Assembly: GCA_934670175.1 (NCBI GenBank)
Contig: CAKUOX010000061.1
Coordinates: 1-13,432, forward strand
Length of the DNA stretch: 13,432 bases
Reading direction: 5' to 3'
Origin: an uncultured Clostridia bacterium
GTDB lineage: Bacteria > Bacillota > Clostridia > Christensenellales > Aristaeellaceae
Every line of letters begins with the position of its first letter. Position 1 is the stretch's first letter. The translations under genes and the position numbers were made by a program. Positions 1 to 5,730 of this stretch are shown piece by piece. Under the pieces are notes generated by a model. The model searched no databases. It was not told the origin of the DNA and saw nothing but the letters and a program-made list of their open reading frames with translations.

Positions 1-222
1 TGCTTCAAACGCACCGGAGACTTTGCGAAGCAAAGTTCCGGCAGCGCCGCGCGAATCCCTCGGATTCCAGCGCGGGCCGGTCGCGCCTGCAGGACGCTGC
101 AGTGGCGCGACTGCTTCAAACGCACCGGAGACTTTGCGAAGCAAAGTTCCGGCAGCGCCGCGCGAATCCTTCGGATTCCAGCGCGGGCCGGTCGCGCCTG
201 CAGGACGCTGCAGTGGCGCGAC
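1..222. repeat. Tandem repeat, two 111-bp units
   Basis: Unit 1 spans 1-111 and unit 2 spans 112-222. They differ at one base, the C/T in the loop of the middle hairpin (CTC against TTC). A third unit starts at 223 (TGCTTCAA) and breaks off at 230, where the dispersed repeat begins. Each unit contains three consecutive hairpin-forming segments: an ACTTTGC/GCAAAGT stem with a GAA loop, a GAATCC/GGATTC stem, and a CTGCAG/CTGCAG stem. The unit is 37 codons long and open in at least one frame, but no start, ribosome-binding site or recognisable protein supports coding. The window begins inside the array, so more units may lie to the left. Confidence 0.9.
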
Positions 223-230
223 TGCTTCAA

Positions 231-340
231 CGTATGTAACCGATTTTGCAGCCCGCGTTGACGATGCAAGCAGAAATTTGGGCTTCTCCAGAAGTTGTTC
301 ACGAAATTTCTGCGGTTGCAGGGTTGGTCAGCGGTCTGTG
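231..340 (+). repeat. Dispersed ~110-bp repeat, copy A
   Basis: This copy aligns without gaps to copy C (7240-7349), with about 16 differences in 110 positions, most of them in the last ten bases. It also aligns to copy B (3108-3219) from the shared TTTTGCA onward. The conserved core reads TTTTGCAgCcCGCGTTGAC, then GCAAgCAGAA and later GAAGTtGTTC. It carries two GAAATTT motifs exactly 30 bp apart (273-279 and 303-309). Its left edge abuts the truncated third tandem unit at 230/231. No transposase or obvious target-site duplication is visible, so this is a repeat of unknown type. Confidence 0.85.
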
Positions 341-417
341 TGCATCGGCTGACTGCCGAAATGCTCTGTTTTCATTTTTGGGATGGTTCCAAATTCTTAA
401 AAAAGAGCTTCCTAAAA

Positions 418-475
418 TGATTTACTCATTGTAAAACTAATTTTGTTCTGTTATAATGAGTTTATATGTAAATCA
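418..475. promoter_or_regulatory. Inverted repeat enclosing the operon promoter (possible operator)
   Basis: Two nested pairs of arms bracket the promoter. TGATTTAC (418-425) matches GTAAATCA (468-475), and ACTCATT (424-430) matches AATGAGT (455-461), all perfect. The inner right arm overlaps the -10 hexamer and the inner left arm touches the -35. A bound dimeric regulator would therefore block polymerase. The first gene's own HTH-like C-terminus makes autoregulation a natural guess, but the binding protein is inferred. Confidence 0.5.
429..457 (+). promoter_or_regulatory. Promoter of the macrodomain operon
   Basis: The -35 is TTGTAA (429-434), the spacer is 17 bp, and the -10 is a perfect TATAAT (452-457). 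Transcription should start near 464. The ATG at 456 lies inside the -10 box, so it cannot be the translation start of this transcript. Confidence 0.75.
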
Positions 476-491
476 ATCCGAGGTGAAAATT

Positions 492-1535
492 GTGCCACTC
501 CAAATCGTGAGAAACGACATCACCAAAATGAGCGTTGACGCCATCGTCAACGCTGCCAACGAGTCGCTGCTGGGTGGCGGCGGTGTGGACGGCTGTATTC
601 ATCGTGTTGCAGGTTCAGAGCTGCTGGCAGAATGTGAAACGCTCCACGGCTGCAAGACCGGAAGTGCAAAAATCACGAATGGCTATAAACTGCCTTGCAA
701 ATATGTCATTCACGCAGTTGGTCCGCGCTGGTACGACGGACGGCACGGGGAACGCGAACTGCTGATCTCCTGCTATCGGACTTCGCTCATGCTGGCGAAG
801 GAATACGGCTGCGAATCGGTTGCATTTCCCTTGATTTCCTCTGGCATCTTTGGCTATCCGAAGGACCAGGCTCTCAAGGTTGCGATTGACACCATCAGCA
901 GCTTTCTTCTTGAAAACGAAATGATGGTATACATCGTCATTTTTGACCGCAGCGCCTATCAGATCAGTGGCAAGCTGTTTGCCGACATTACTGCGTACAT
1001 AGATGACCGCTATGTAGACGAGCATACCGATAATCGTTCCGAGCGCCTGCGCAGAATAAATGCCTTCCGGATGGAAGAACCTTTGCTTTGTGAGTCATCT
1101 ATTTGTGAAGAGGCAATCGAACAGCTCATTTCTCCCGTCTCTGCAGCAGTTGTTTCTAAAAAAGCTGCAACCCTTGATGACGCGCTGGGGCAGATCGACG
1201 AAAGCTTTTCGGAGATGCTGCTGCGAAAGATTGACGAATGCGGTATAACGGACGCACAGTGCTATAAGAAGGCAAATATTGACAGGAAGCTCTTTTCGAA
1301 GATCCGTTCGGACAAGTCCTACAAGCCCTCCAAGCCCACGGTCATTGCGTTTGCCCTTGCCCTTGAGCTGCCGCTTGTGGAAATGAAGGATATGCTCATG
1401 AAGGCTGGCTTTGCGCTCTCCCACTCCAACAAGTTTGACATCATCGTGGAGTATTTCGTGGAGCACGGCAACCATAACGTCTTTGAAATCAACGAGGCTC
1501 TGTTTGCCTTTGACCAGAGCTTGATCGGCGCGTAA
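492..1535 (+). CDS. Macrodomain protein with C-terminal HTH-like domain
   Basis: This 347-residue protein probably binds or hydrolyses ADP-ribose derivatives in the cytoplasm. Residues 1-175 form a MacroD/YmdB-type macrodomain. It shows the AIVNAAN motif (17-23), GGGGVDGCIH (28-37), GYKLP...VIHAVGP (64-78) and the FPLISSGIFGYP loop (112-123). After a linker, residues 240-310 look like a small helical DNA-binding domain of the XRE type. That part reads KKANIDRKLFSKIRSD, then KPSKPTVIAFALALELPL, as in many Cro/CI-like proteins. A GTG start at 492 is chosen because GAGG (480-483) lies 8 nt upstream and the upstream in-frame ATG at 456 is inside the -10 box. It heads an operon with a VWA protein and an ADP-ribosylglycohydrolase. 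The macrodomain call is firm. DNA binding is inferred from the helix pattern. Confidence 0.93.
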   Translation: MPLQIVRNDITKMSVDAIVNAANESLLGGGGVDGCIHRVAGSELLAECETLHGCKTGSAKITNGYKLPCKYVIHAVGPRWYDGRHGERELLISCYRTSLMLAKEYGCESVAFPLISSGIFGYPKDQALKVAIDTISSFLLENEMMVYIVIFDRSAYQISGKLFADITAYIDDRYVDEHTDNRSERLRRINAFRMEEPLLCESSICEEAIEQLISPVSAAVVSKKAATLDDALGQIDESFSEMLLRKIDECGITDAQCYKKANIDRKLFSKIRSDKSYKPSKPTVIAFALALELPLVEMKDMLMKAGFALSHSNKFDIIVEYFVEHGNHNVFEINEALFAFDQSLIGA

Positions 1536-1562
1536 AAATGTCGCTTGGAAAGCGACCAAAGC

Positions 1563-1606
1563 CTCCCTGTGATTTGCTACCATAAAGATAACAAATCACA
1601 GGAGGG
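1563..1606 (+). promoter_or_regulatory. Hairpin that sequesters the VWA gene ribosome-binding site
   Basis: CCTGTGATTTG (1566-1576) is the exact complement of CAAATCACAGG (1592-1602), giving an 11-bp stem with a 15-nt loop. It extends further across a bulge at 1603. The Shine-Dalgarno sequence GGAGGG (1601-1606) lies in the 3' arm. No T-run follows, so this is not a standard terminator. It may limit or condition translation of the second gene in the operon. Confidence 0.6.
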
Positions 1607-1613
1607 AATCTTT

Positions 1614-2258
1614 ATGAAGCATACAACAGAACTGGTTTTTATTCTGGATCGCAGCGGCTCCATGTCGGGACTGGAGGCAGACACCATCGGCGGCTTCAAC
1701 TCCATGATCGCCAAGCAGAAGAAGGAAGCGGGTGAGGCGCTGGTCTCCACGGTATTGTTTGACCACGAGAGCGTGGTCATCCACGACCGCCTGCCGCTGG
1801 AAAAAGTGCCGCCCATGACCGAAAAGGAGTATTTTACTCGTGGCTGCACAGCGTTGCTGGACGCTGTGGGAGGGGCCATCCACCACATCGGCAACGTTCA
1901 CAAGTATGCCCGCCGTGAGGATGTACCGGAAAAGACGATGTTCATCATCACCACCGACGGCTACGAAAATGCAAGCCGCCGCTACAACTACGAGACAGTG
2001 CAGCGCATGATCCAGCGGCAGAAGGAGAAGTACGGCTGGGAGTTCCTTTTTCTGGGTGCCAACATCGACGCAGCGAAGGAAGCGGCCCGGTTTGGTATCG
2101 GTGCCGACCGTGCGGTGAACTACAAATGTGACGAAGTTGGCACAGCCCTGAACTATGAGGTCATCAGTGAGGCTGTGTGCAATGTCCGCGCTGCCAGGTC
2201 TCTCAGCACCGACTGGAAGCGCCGCATCGACGAAGATATACAGAAACGGGGGAGATGA
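1614..2258 (+). CDS. von Willebrand factor A (VWA) domain protein
   Basis: This 214-residue cytoplasmic protein is essentially a single VWA domain with no signal peptide or membrane segment. The metal-ion-dependent adhesion site is complete: DRSGS (D12, S14, S16), T79 in GCTALLDAVG and D115 in TTDGYENAS. VWA domains of this kind usually hold a partner protein through a bound divalent cation, and the partner is unknown here. The ATG at 1614 is preceded by GGAGGG (1601-1606) at 7 nt. An upstream in-frame ATG at 1545 has no such site and would run through the hairpin. The stop codon overlaps an ATG at 2255, and the next gene follows within 6 bp, so the three genes form one operon. The role in ADP-ribose metabolism is suggested only by the neighbours. 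Confidence 0.9.
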   Translation: MKHTTELVFILDRSGSMSGLEADTIGGFNSMIAKQKKEAGEALVSTVLFDHESVVIHDRLPLEKVPPMTEKEYFTRGCTALLDAVGGAIHHIGNVHKYARREDVPEKTMFIITTDGYENASRRYNYETVQRMIQRQKEKYGWEFLFLGANIDAAKEAARFGIGADRAVNYKCDEVGTALNYEVISEAVCNVRAARSLSTDWKRRIDEDIQKRGR

Positions 2259-2263
2259 TAAGT

Positions 2264-3058
2264 ATGTATGGAGCAATTTTAGGTGACATTGTGGGCAGTC
2301 CCTATGAGTTCGACCACAATAATTACAAGGCCAAGGACTTTCTACTGTTTAGTCGGCGTTCTGAGTTCACCGATGACACTGTGATGACACTGGCCGTGGC
2401 AAAGGCCCTGCTGGATACCCGCGGATGGGATGATGCCGCCATCAAAGCGGCGCTGGTGCGGGAAATGCAGCGGCTGGGCCGTGCTTATCCCAACAAGGGC
2501 TACGGTGTACGGTTCAATCATTGGCTGTATGAGGATGATCCGCAGCCCTACCACAGCTATGCCAACGGCAGCGCCATGCGGGTTTCTCCCGCGGCGTGGC
2601 TGGCGGAGAGTATGGATGAGGCTCTGCATCTGGCGCAGCTTACCTCCGAGGTGACGCATGATCATCCGGAGGGCATCAAGGGTGCGCAGGCCACAGCAGC
2701 AGCTATCTTCCTTGCCCGCACCGGCCGCAGCAAGGCGGAGATCAAGGCGTATGTGGAGCGCGAGTTCGGTTATGACCTCAGCCGCACCTGCGACGAGATC
2801 CGTCCAACCTATCATCATGTGGAGAGCTGTCAGGAAACCGTGCCGCAGGCCATCACCGCGTTTCTGGAAAGCACGGATTTTGAGGACGCTCTCCGCACGG
2901 CAGTGTCCCTTGGCGGTGACAGCGATACGTTGGCTGCTATCACCGGCAGTATTGCCGAGGCATTCTATGGTGTACCGGAGAATTTGAAGCAGGCGTGCCT
3001 TAGGCTGTTGACACCAGAGCTGGTAGAGATATTGGAAATGTGGGAGAATGTGCTTTAA
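2264..3058 (+). CDS. ADP-ribosylglycohydrolase family protein (DraG/ARH type)
   Basis: This 264-residue enzyme probably removes ADP-ribose from a protein, nucleic acid or small molecule using two metal ions. The N-terminus GAILGDIVGSPYE, the metal-binding TDDT (36-39), the conserved NGSAMR (101-106), HDHPEG (132-137) and the C-terminal GGDSDT (217-222) are all present, so the active site looks intact. Length is normal for the family. The ATG at 2264 is preferred because GGGGGAG ends 9 nt upstream. The in-frame ATG at 2255 overlaps the previous stop codon and sits directly on that Shine-Dalgarno sequence. With the macrodomain protein, this gene gives the operon two ADP-ribose-handling proteins. 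No ADP-ribosyltransferase is in the window. Confidence 0.95.
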   Translation: MYGAILGDIVGSPYEFDHNNYKAKDFLLFSRRSEFTDDTVMTLAVAKALLDTRGWDDAAIKAALVREMQRLGRAYPNKGYGVRFNHWLYEDDPQPYHSYANGSAMRVSPAAWLAESMDEALHLAQLTSEVTHDHPEGIKGAQATAAAIFLARTGRSKAEIKAYVEREFGYDLSRTCDEIRPTYHHVESCQETVPQAITAFLESTDFEDALRTAVSLGGDSDTLAAITGSIAEAFYGVPENLKQACLRLLTPELVEILEMWENVL

Positions 3059-3060
3059 TA

Positions 3061-3120
3061 GTGCCTGACGCAGTCTATCTGATCGTAGATACCAAGACAG
3101 GGAACCTGTATGTTGGGTCA
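3061..3120 (+). pseudogene. Scrap of a GIY-YIG-like nuclease gene
   Basis: Reading from 3061, the frame gives VPDAVYLIVDTKTGNLYVGS, which resembles the core of GIY-YIG domains (GVYLI...TGK.YVGSA). It starts directly after the glycohydrolase stop codon. Right after the YVGS motif it runs into repeat copy B and meets a stop at 3139-3141. The rest of a GIY-YIG protein is absent on both sides. It is best read as an internal remnant cut by the repeat. Chance similarity over 20 residues cannot be excluded. Confidence 0.45.
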
Positions 3121-3219
3121 ACTTTTTGCAACCCGCGTTGACAAAGCAAACAGAATTTTCAGCTTCGTCAGAAGTCGTTCAGGAAATTACTGCGTTTGTA
3201 GGGTTTGACAGTGGATTGA
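3108..3219 (+). repeat. Dispersed ~110-bp repeat, copy B
   Basis: This is the same orientation and family as copies A and C. From TTTTTGCA (3123) onward it matches copy C with roughly 15 mismatches in 95 positions. The left end is diverged by about 4 bp around GTATGT. It contains GTTGACAAAG (3137-3146), the left half of the palindrome found at 4271 and 7154. One frame is open across the copy, as in A and C. It directly follows the GIY-YIG scrap and is followed by a hairpin. Confidence 0.8.
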
Positions 3220-3248
3220 GGGGTATGTACCGTTAAGGCACATACCCC
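3220..3248 (+). terminator. Terminator-like hairpin after the ADP-ribose operon
   Basis: GGGGTATGT (3220-3228) pairs perfectly with ACATACCCC (3240-3248). Two inner C-G pairs follow across a mismatch. The sequence after the stem is CGTTTGTC, a poor T-run. It sits at the right edge of repeat copy B, in the same place as the GC-rich hairpin after copy C. Confidence 0.5.
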
Positions 3249-3377
3249 CGTTTGTCAGCAACCCTTGTCCGGCAACCTACATAGTATTTGCTTCTGGAAA
3301 CCTGTTTTATGGATAACTACCCGCCAGGCTTCGGTTTTTCAGACCCCCTGTCTCTGGCCGGATCCAATGCAAAGCAC

Positions 3378-3406
3378 TTGCCCGCCGCGCTCACTTCGGT
3401 TATAAT
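3378..3406 (+). promoter_or_regulatory. Promoter of the DUF1355 gene
   Basis: The -35 is TTGCCC (3378-3383, 4 of 6 matches), the spacer is 17 bp, and the -10 is TATAAT (3401-3406). It lies about 65 bp ahead of the start codon. I see nothing else gene-like between 3250 and 3377. Confidence 0.65.
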
Positions 3407-3470
3407 GAAATGGAAAGCAACTGCGGAAGGCCGCGGCAAAATGAATATTACATAATGGAAGGAGCTATCT

Positions 3471-4217
3471 ATGAGCAAGGGCAAGATTCTGCTGGTCGGC
3501 GAAAGCTGGCATGTACACACCACGGAGGCCAAGGGCTTCGACGTATTCACCTACGATTATTACGAGGAGGCCACGGAATATATCCGCGCGGCAGTGGAGA
3601 GCAACGACTACGAATTCGTCCATATTCCCTCGCATCTGGTCGAGCGCGACTTTCCCGCGTCGGCGGAAGCGCTGGCGGCCTTTGACGCGGTGATCTTCAG
3701 CGACGTCGGCGCGAACACCATGAACCTGCCGATGAACGTATTCATGAAGCTGAAGCCCACGCCCAACAAGCTGAAGCTGGTGCGCGAATATGTGGCAAAC
3801 GGCGGCGCGTTTGCGATGGTGGGCGGCTATCTGTCGTTCTCGGGCATTCAGGCGCGCGGCGCGTATAAGCGCACGCCGATCGAGGATATTCTGCCGGTCA
3901 CGCTGCTGGAGGGAGATGACCGCGTGGAGGAAAGCGACGGCATTTCACCCGAAGCGTCCACGCATCCGCTGCTGGCAGGCGTCGAGACGCCCTGGCCGCA
4001 GCTGCTGGGCTATAACCGGCTGATCGCCAAGCCAAACGCTGAAGTCGTCGCCACCGTGAACGGCGACCCGCTGATCGTGCTGGGCGAATATGGGCGCGGC
4101 CGGACGCTGGCCTTCGCCACGGATTGTGCGCCGCATTGGGCGCCCGTGGAGTTTTGCACCTGGCCGGGCTACGCGCGGCTCTGGGGCAATCTGCTGGACT
4201 GGCTGAGCAGGAAATAA
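3471..4217 (+). CDS. GATase1-like cytoplasmic protein (DUF1355 family)
   Basis: This 248-residue protein matches the putative glutamine amidotransferase family PF07090 over its whole length. Recognisable pieces are GESWHVHTTEAKGFD (10-24), FSDVGANT (76-83), MVGGYLSFSGIQ (116-127), LLGYNR and the C-terminal DCAPHWAPVEF...WPGYARLW. At the position where true class I amidotransferases carry the nucleophilic cysteine (GxCxG elbow), this protein reads GGYLSFSG. Glutaminase activity is therefore unlikely, and the substrate is unknown. AAGGAG (3459-3464) lies 6 nt before the ATG. The gene appears monocistronic: it has its own promoter, and a hairpin follows the stop codon. Confidence 0.88.
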   Translation: MSKGKILLVGESWHVHTTEAKGFDVFTYDYYEEATEYIRAAVESNDYEFVHIPSHLVERDFPASAEALAAFDAVIFSDVGANTMNLPMNVFMKLKPTPNKLKLVREYVANGGAFAMVGGYLSFSGIQARGAYKRTPIEDILPVTLLEGDDRVEESDGISPEASTHPLLAGVETPWPQLLGYNRLIAKPNAEVVATVNGDPLIVLGEYGRGRTLAFATDCAPHWAPVEFCTWPGYARLWGNLLDWLSRK

Positions 4218-4226
4218 TACGCATGC

Positions 4227-4263
4227 GGGGCTGTGGAAGAGCTTTTTGTTCTTTCACAGCCCC
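4227..4263 (+). terminator. Hairpin terminator after the DUF1355 gene
   Basis: GGGGCTGTGGAAG pairs with CTTTCACAGCCCC, giving 13 bp with one G-U pair and an 11-nt loop containing a T-run. It begins 10 bp after the stop codon. The downstream T-run of a textbook terminator is missing. Confidence 0.6.
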
Positions 4264-4309
4264 TTCAGTATGTTGACAAAGTCAACATACTGAAGGCTCT
4301 AAAAGAGCC
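4262..4309. repeat. 16-bp palindrome hairpin followed by a second hairpin, both with AAA loops
   Basis: CCTTCAGTATGTTGAC (4262-4277) and its exact complement (4281-4296) are separated by AAA. It is followed, sharing two bases, by GGCTCT-AAA-AGAGCC (4295-4309). The central TGTTGACAAAGTCAACA (4271-4287) recurs exactly at 7154-7170. The structure is symmetrical and could act in either direction. Its function is unknown: terminator, processing site or a palindromic mobile unit are all possible. Confidence 0.8.
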
Positions 4310-4364
4310 ACGCCCTTTTGGTTCCGACATCGATAATTCTTTTCAAAATTTTATAAAAACGCGG

Positions 4365-4394
4365 CTGAAAACGCGCGGTACGCGGGTTTATAAT
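4365..4394 (+). promoter_or_regulatory. Promoter of the FliB-like gene
   Basis: CTGAAA (4365-4370, 4 of 6 matches) lies 18 bp from a perfect TATAAT (4389-4394). The start codon follows about 50 bp later. Confidence 0.55.
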
Positions 4395-4444
4395 TTCTCC
4401 CAAAAGAATCATACCCTATGCCATTGCAATGGGAGGAATGTGCA

Positions 4445-5572
4445 ATGCCTGAGACCTGCGAATACCTCGCTCCGGATTATTACCCGAGCTTCGCCTGCAA
4501 GATGGGCGCCTGCCGCAGCTGCTGCTGTGATGGCTGGAACGTGTCGCTATCGATGCAGGACTACTTCAGGCTGCTCGGTGTCGAATGCAAAAAGCAGCTG
4601 CGTGATCGGCTGGACGTCGCGCTGCGCCCTGCGCTGAATCCCACGCCCGAGCACTACGCCGAGATCGAGCACCGCTTCAACGGCGACTGCCCGCTGCGCA
4701 TGGCCGACGGCCGCTGCGCCATCCACGCGCAGCTGGGCGAAATGCAGCTTCCTGTCATCTGCCGCCTGTACCCGCGCGCGCTGCGCGGCGAGGGCGATCT
4801 GGAGTGCTCGTGTGCATGCAGCTGCGAGCGCGTGGTGGAAATGCTGCTCGAACGCGCGGAGCCGCTGAAATTCATACCGCTGCGCCTCGCGCAGACGCCG
4901 CCGCAGCAGGGCAACACCGTATTTCGCGAGCGCTTTGCCGGCGAACAGGCGCTGCGGCTGAAGCTGATCCAGCTGCTACAGGACGGTGCGCGTCCGCTGC
5001 CGCAGCGGCTTTGGCGGCTGGGGCTGGTGATGGCGCAGCTGGAAGATGGCGCTGATGCGGGATTCGACCCTGCGGCACTGCCTGAATCGAACCCCGTGCC
5101 AAATGCCGCAGCGCCCGCCGCGGCGCTGGAGGCCGCGCTGAAGCTCGTGGAAATGCTCGATGAGCGCAGCGCCGGTCTGCGGCAGTTTGGGGAAACTGCG
5201 CTGCAATGCCTCGATACCGACGTCGATCACTACGCGCAGGCATGCGCCCGCTTCAATGCGGACTTCCCGCGCTGGGCGTCCGGCTTTTCGAATCTGATTG
5301 CAAACCATATGTTCTTCACCCGCTTCCCCTATTCGGACGGCTCGGAATCGCTGCGCCACGAATTCGCTTCGCTGTGCGCGCTGTACGCAGCGATGCGCGT
5401 GCTCGCCATGGGCTATACCACGCGGCATGGCGGCGGCGACGCGCTGGTGGACGTGCTGGCGGCGTTGTTCCGCTTGGCGGATCATTCGTCGTTTCACCAC
5501 TATGCCGCAGTGATGCTCGGCGAAATGCACTTTGACGCGCCGGAACAGCTGGCTGCGCTGCTGGCGCTGTAA
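4445..5572 (+). CDS. FliB-like CxxCxCC protein (flagellin lysine N-methylase family)
   Basis: The protein has 375 residues. Its N-terminus matches the FliB/YkgJ zinc- or iron-binding pattern: APDYYPSFAC (9-18), C23, then CCC at 26-28 followed by DGW. A second cysteine cluster follows: GDCPL...DGRCAIH, VICRLYPR and ECSCACSCERV. In Salmonella FliB this family methylates lysines of flagellin. The length is close to FliB (about 400). The C-terminal half is alanine- and leucine-rich and less conserved. GGGAGG (4431-4436) supports the ATG at 4445, 8 nt downstream. No flagellar gene is in the window, so the substrate is unknown and methylase activity is only a family-level assignment. Confidence 0.8.
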   Translation: MPETCEYLAPDYYPSFACKMGACRSCCCDGWNVSLSMQDYFRLLGVECKKQLRDRLDVALRPALNPTPEHYAEIEHRFNGDCPLRMADGRCAIHAQLGEMQLPVICRLYPRALRGEGDLECSCACSCERVVEMLLERAEPLKFIPLRLAQTPPQQGNTVFRERFAGEQALRLKLIQLLQDGARPLPQRLWRLGLVMAQLEDGADAGFDPAALPESNPVPNAAAPAAALEAALKLVEMLDERSAGLRQFGETALQCLDTDVDHYAQACARFNADFPRWASGFSNLIANHMFFTRFPYSDGSESLRHEFASLCALYAAMRVLAMGYTTRHGGGDALVDVLAALFRLADHSSFHHYAAVMLGEMHFDAPEQLAALLAL

Positions 5573-5625
5573 CGGCGACCCACCGCTTCCATGCAATTTT
5601 TCCTGCAAAATCGATTATAAACGGA

Positions 5626-5654
5626 TTGACATTCTTCCATTTGAGGCCTATAAT
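5626..5654 (+). promoter_or_regulatory. Perfect consensus promoter of aspA
   Basis: TTGACA (5626-5631), a 17-bp spacer and TATAAT (5649-5654) match the sigma-A consensus at every position. Transcription should start near 5661, leaving a leader of about 70 nt. Confidence 0.9.
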
Positions 5655-5662
5655 GATTCCAG

Positions 5663-5683
5663 TATGCAGGATATGCCTGCATA
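5663..5683 (+). promoter_or_regulatory. Hairpin at the 5' end of the aspA leader
   Basis: TATGCAGG (5663-5670) and CCTGCATA (5676-5683) form a perfect 8-bp stem with a 5-nt loop, starting about two bases after the predicted transcription start. It could protect the 5' end of the mRNA, or act in DNA as a repressor site overlapping the start region. Neither can be settled from sequence. Confidence 0.5.
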
Positions 5684-5730
5684 TGGTCGTAAAAATGAAT
5701 CTATTGCATTCAAATGGAGGATGGATACAA

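Noticed and set aside
1..222. CRISPR array
   Set aside because: Only two full direct units of 111 bp with no spacers between them, so it is a simple tandem repeat.
23..434. Short coding genes across the tandem units and repeat A
   Set aside because: The frames stay open mainly because the repeats are GC-rich and multiples of three. No ribosome-binding site or known domain supports them, although the shared open frame in the dispersed repeat is noted as a finding.
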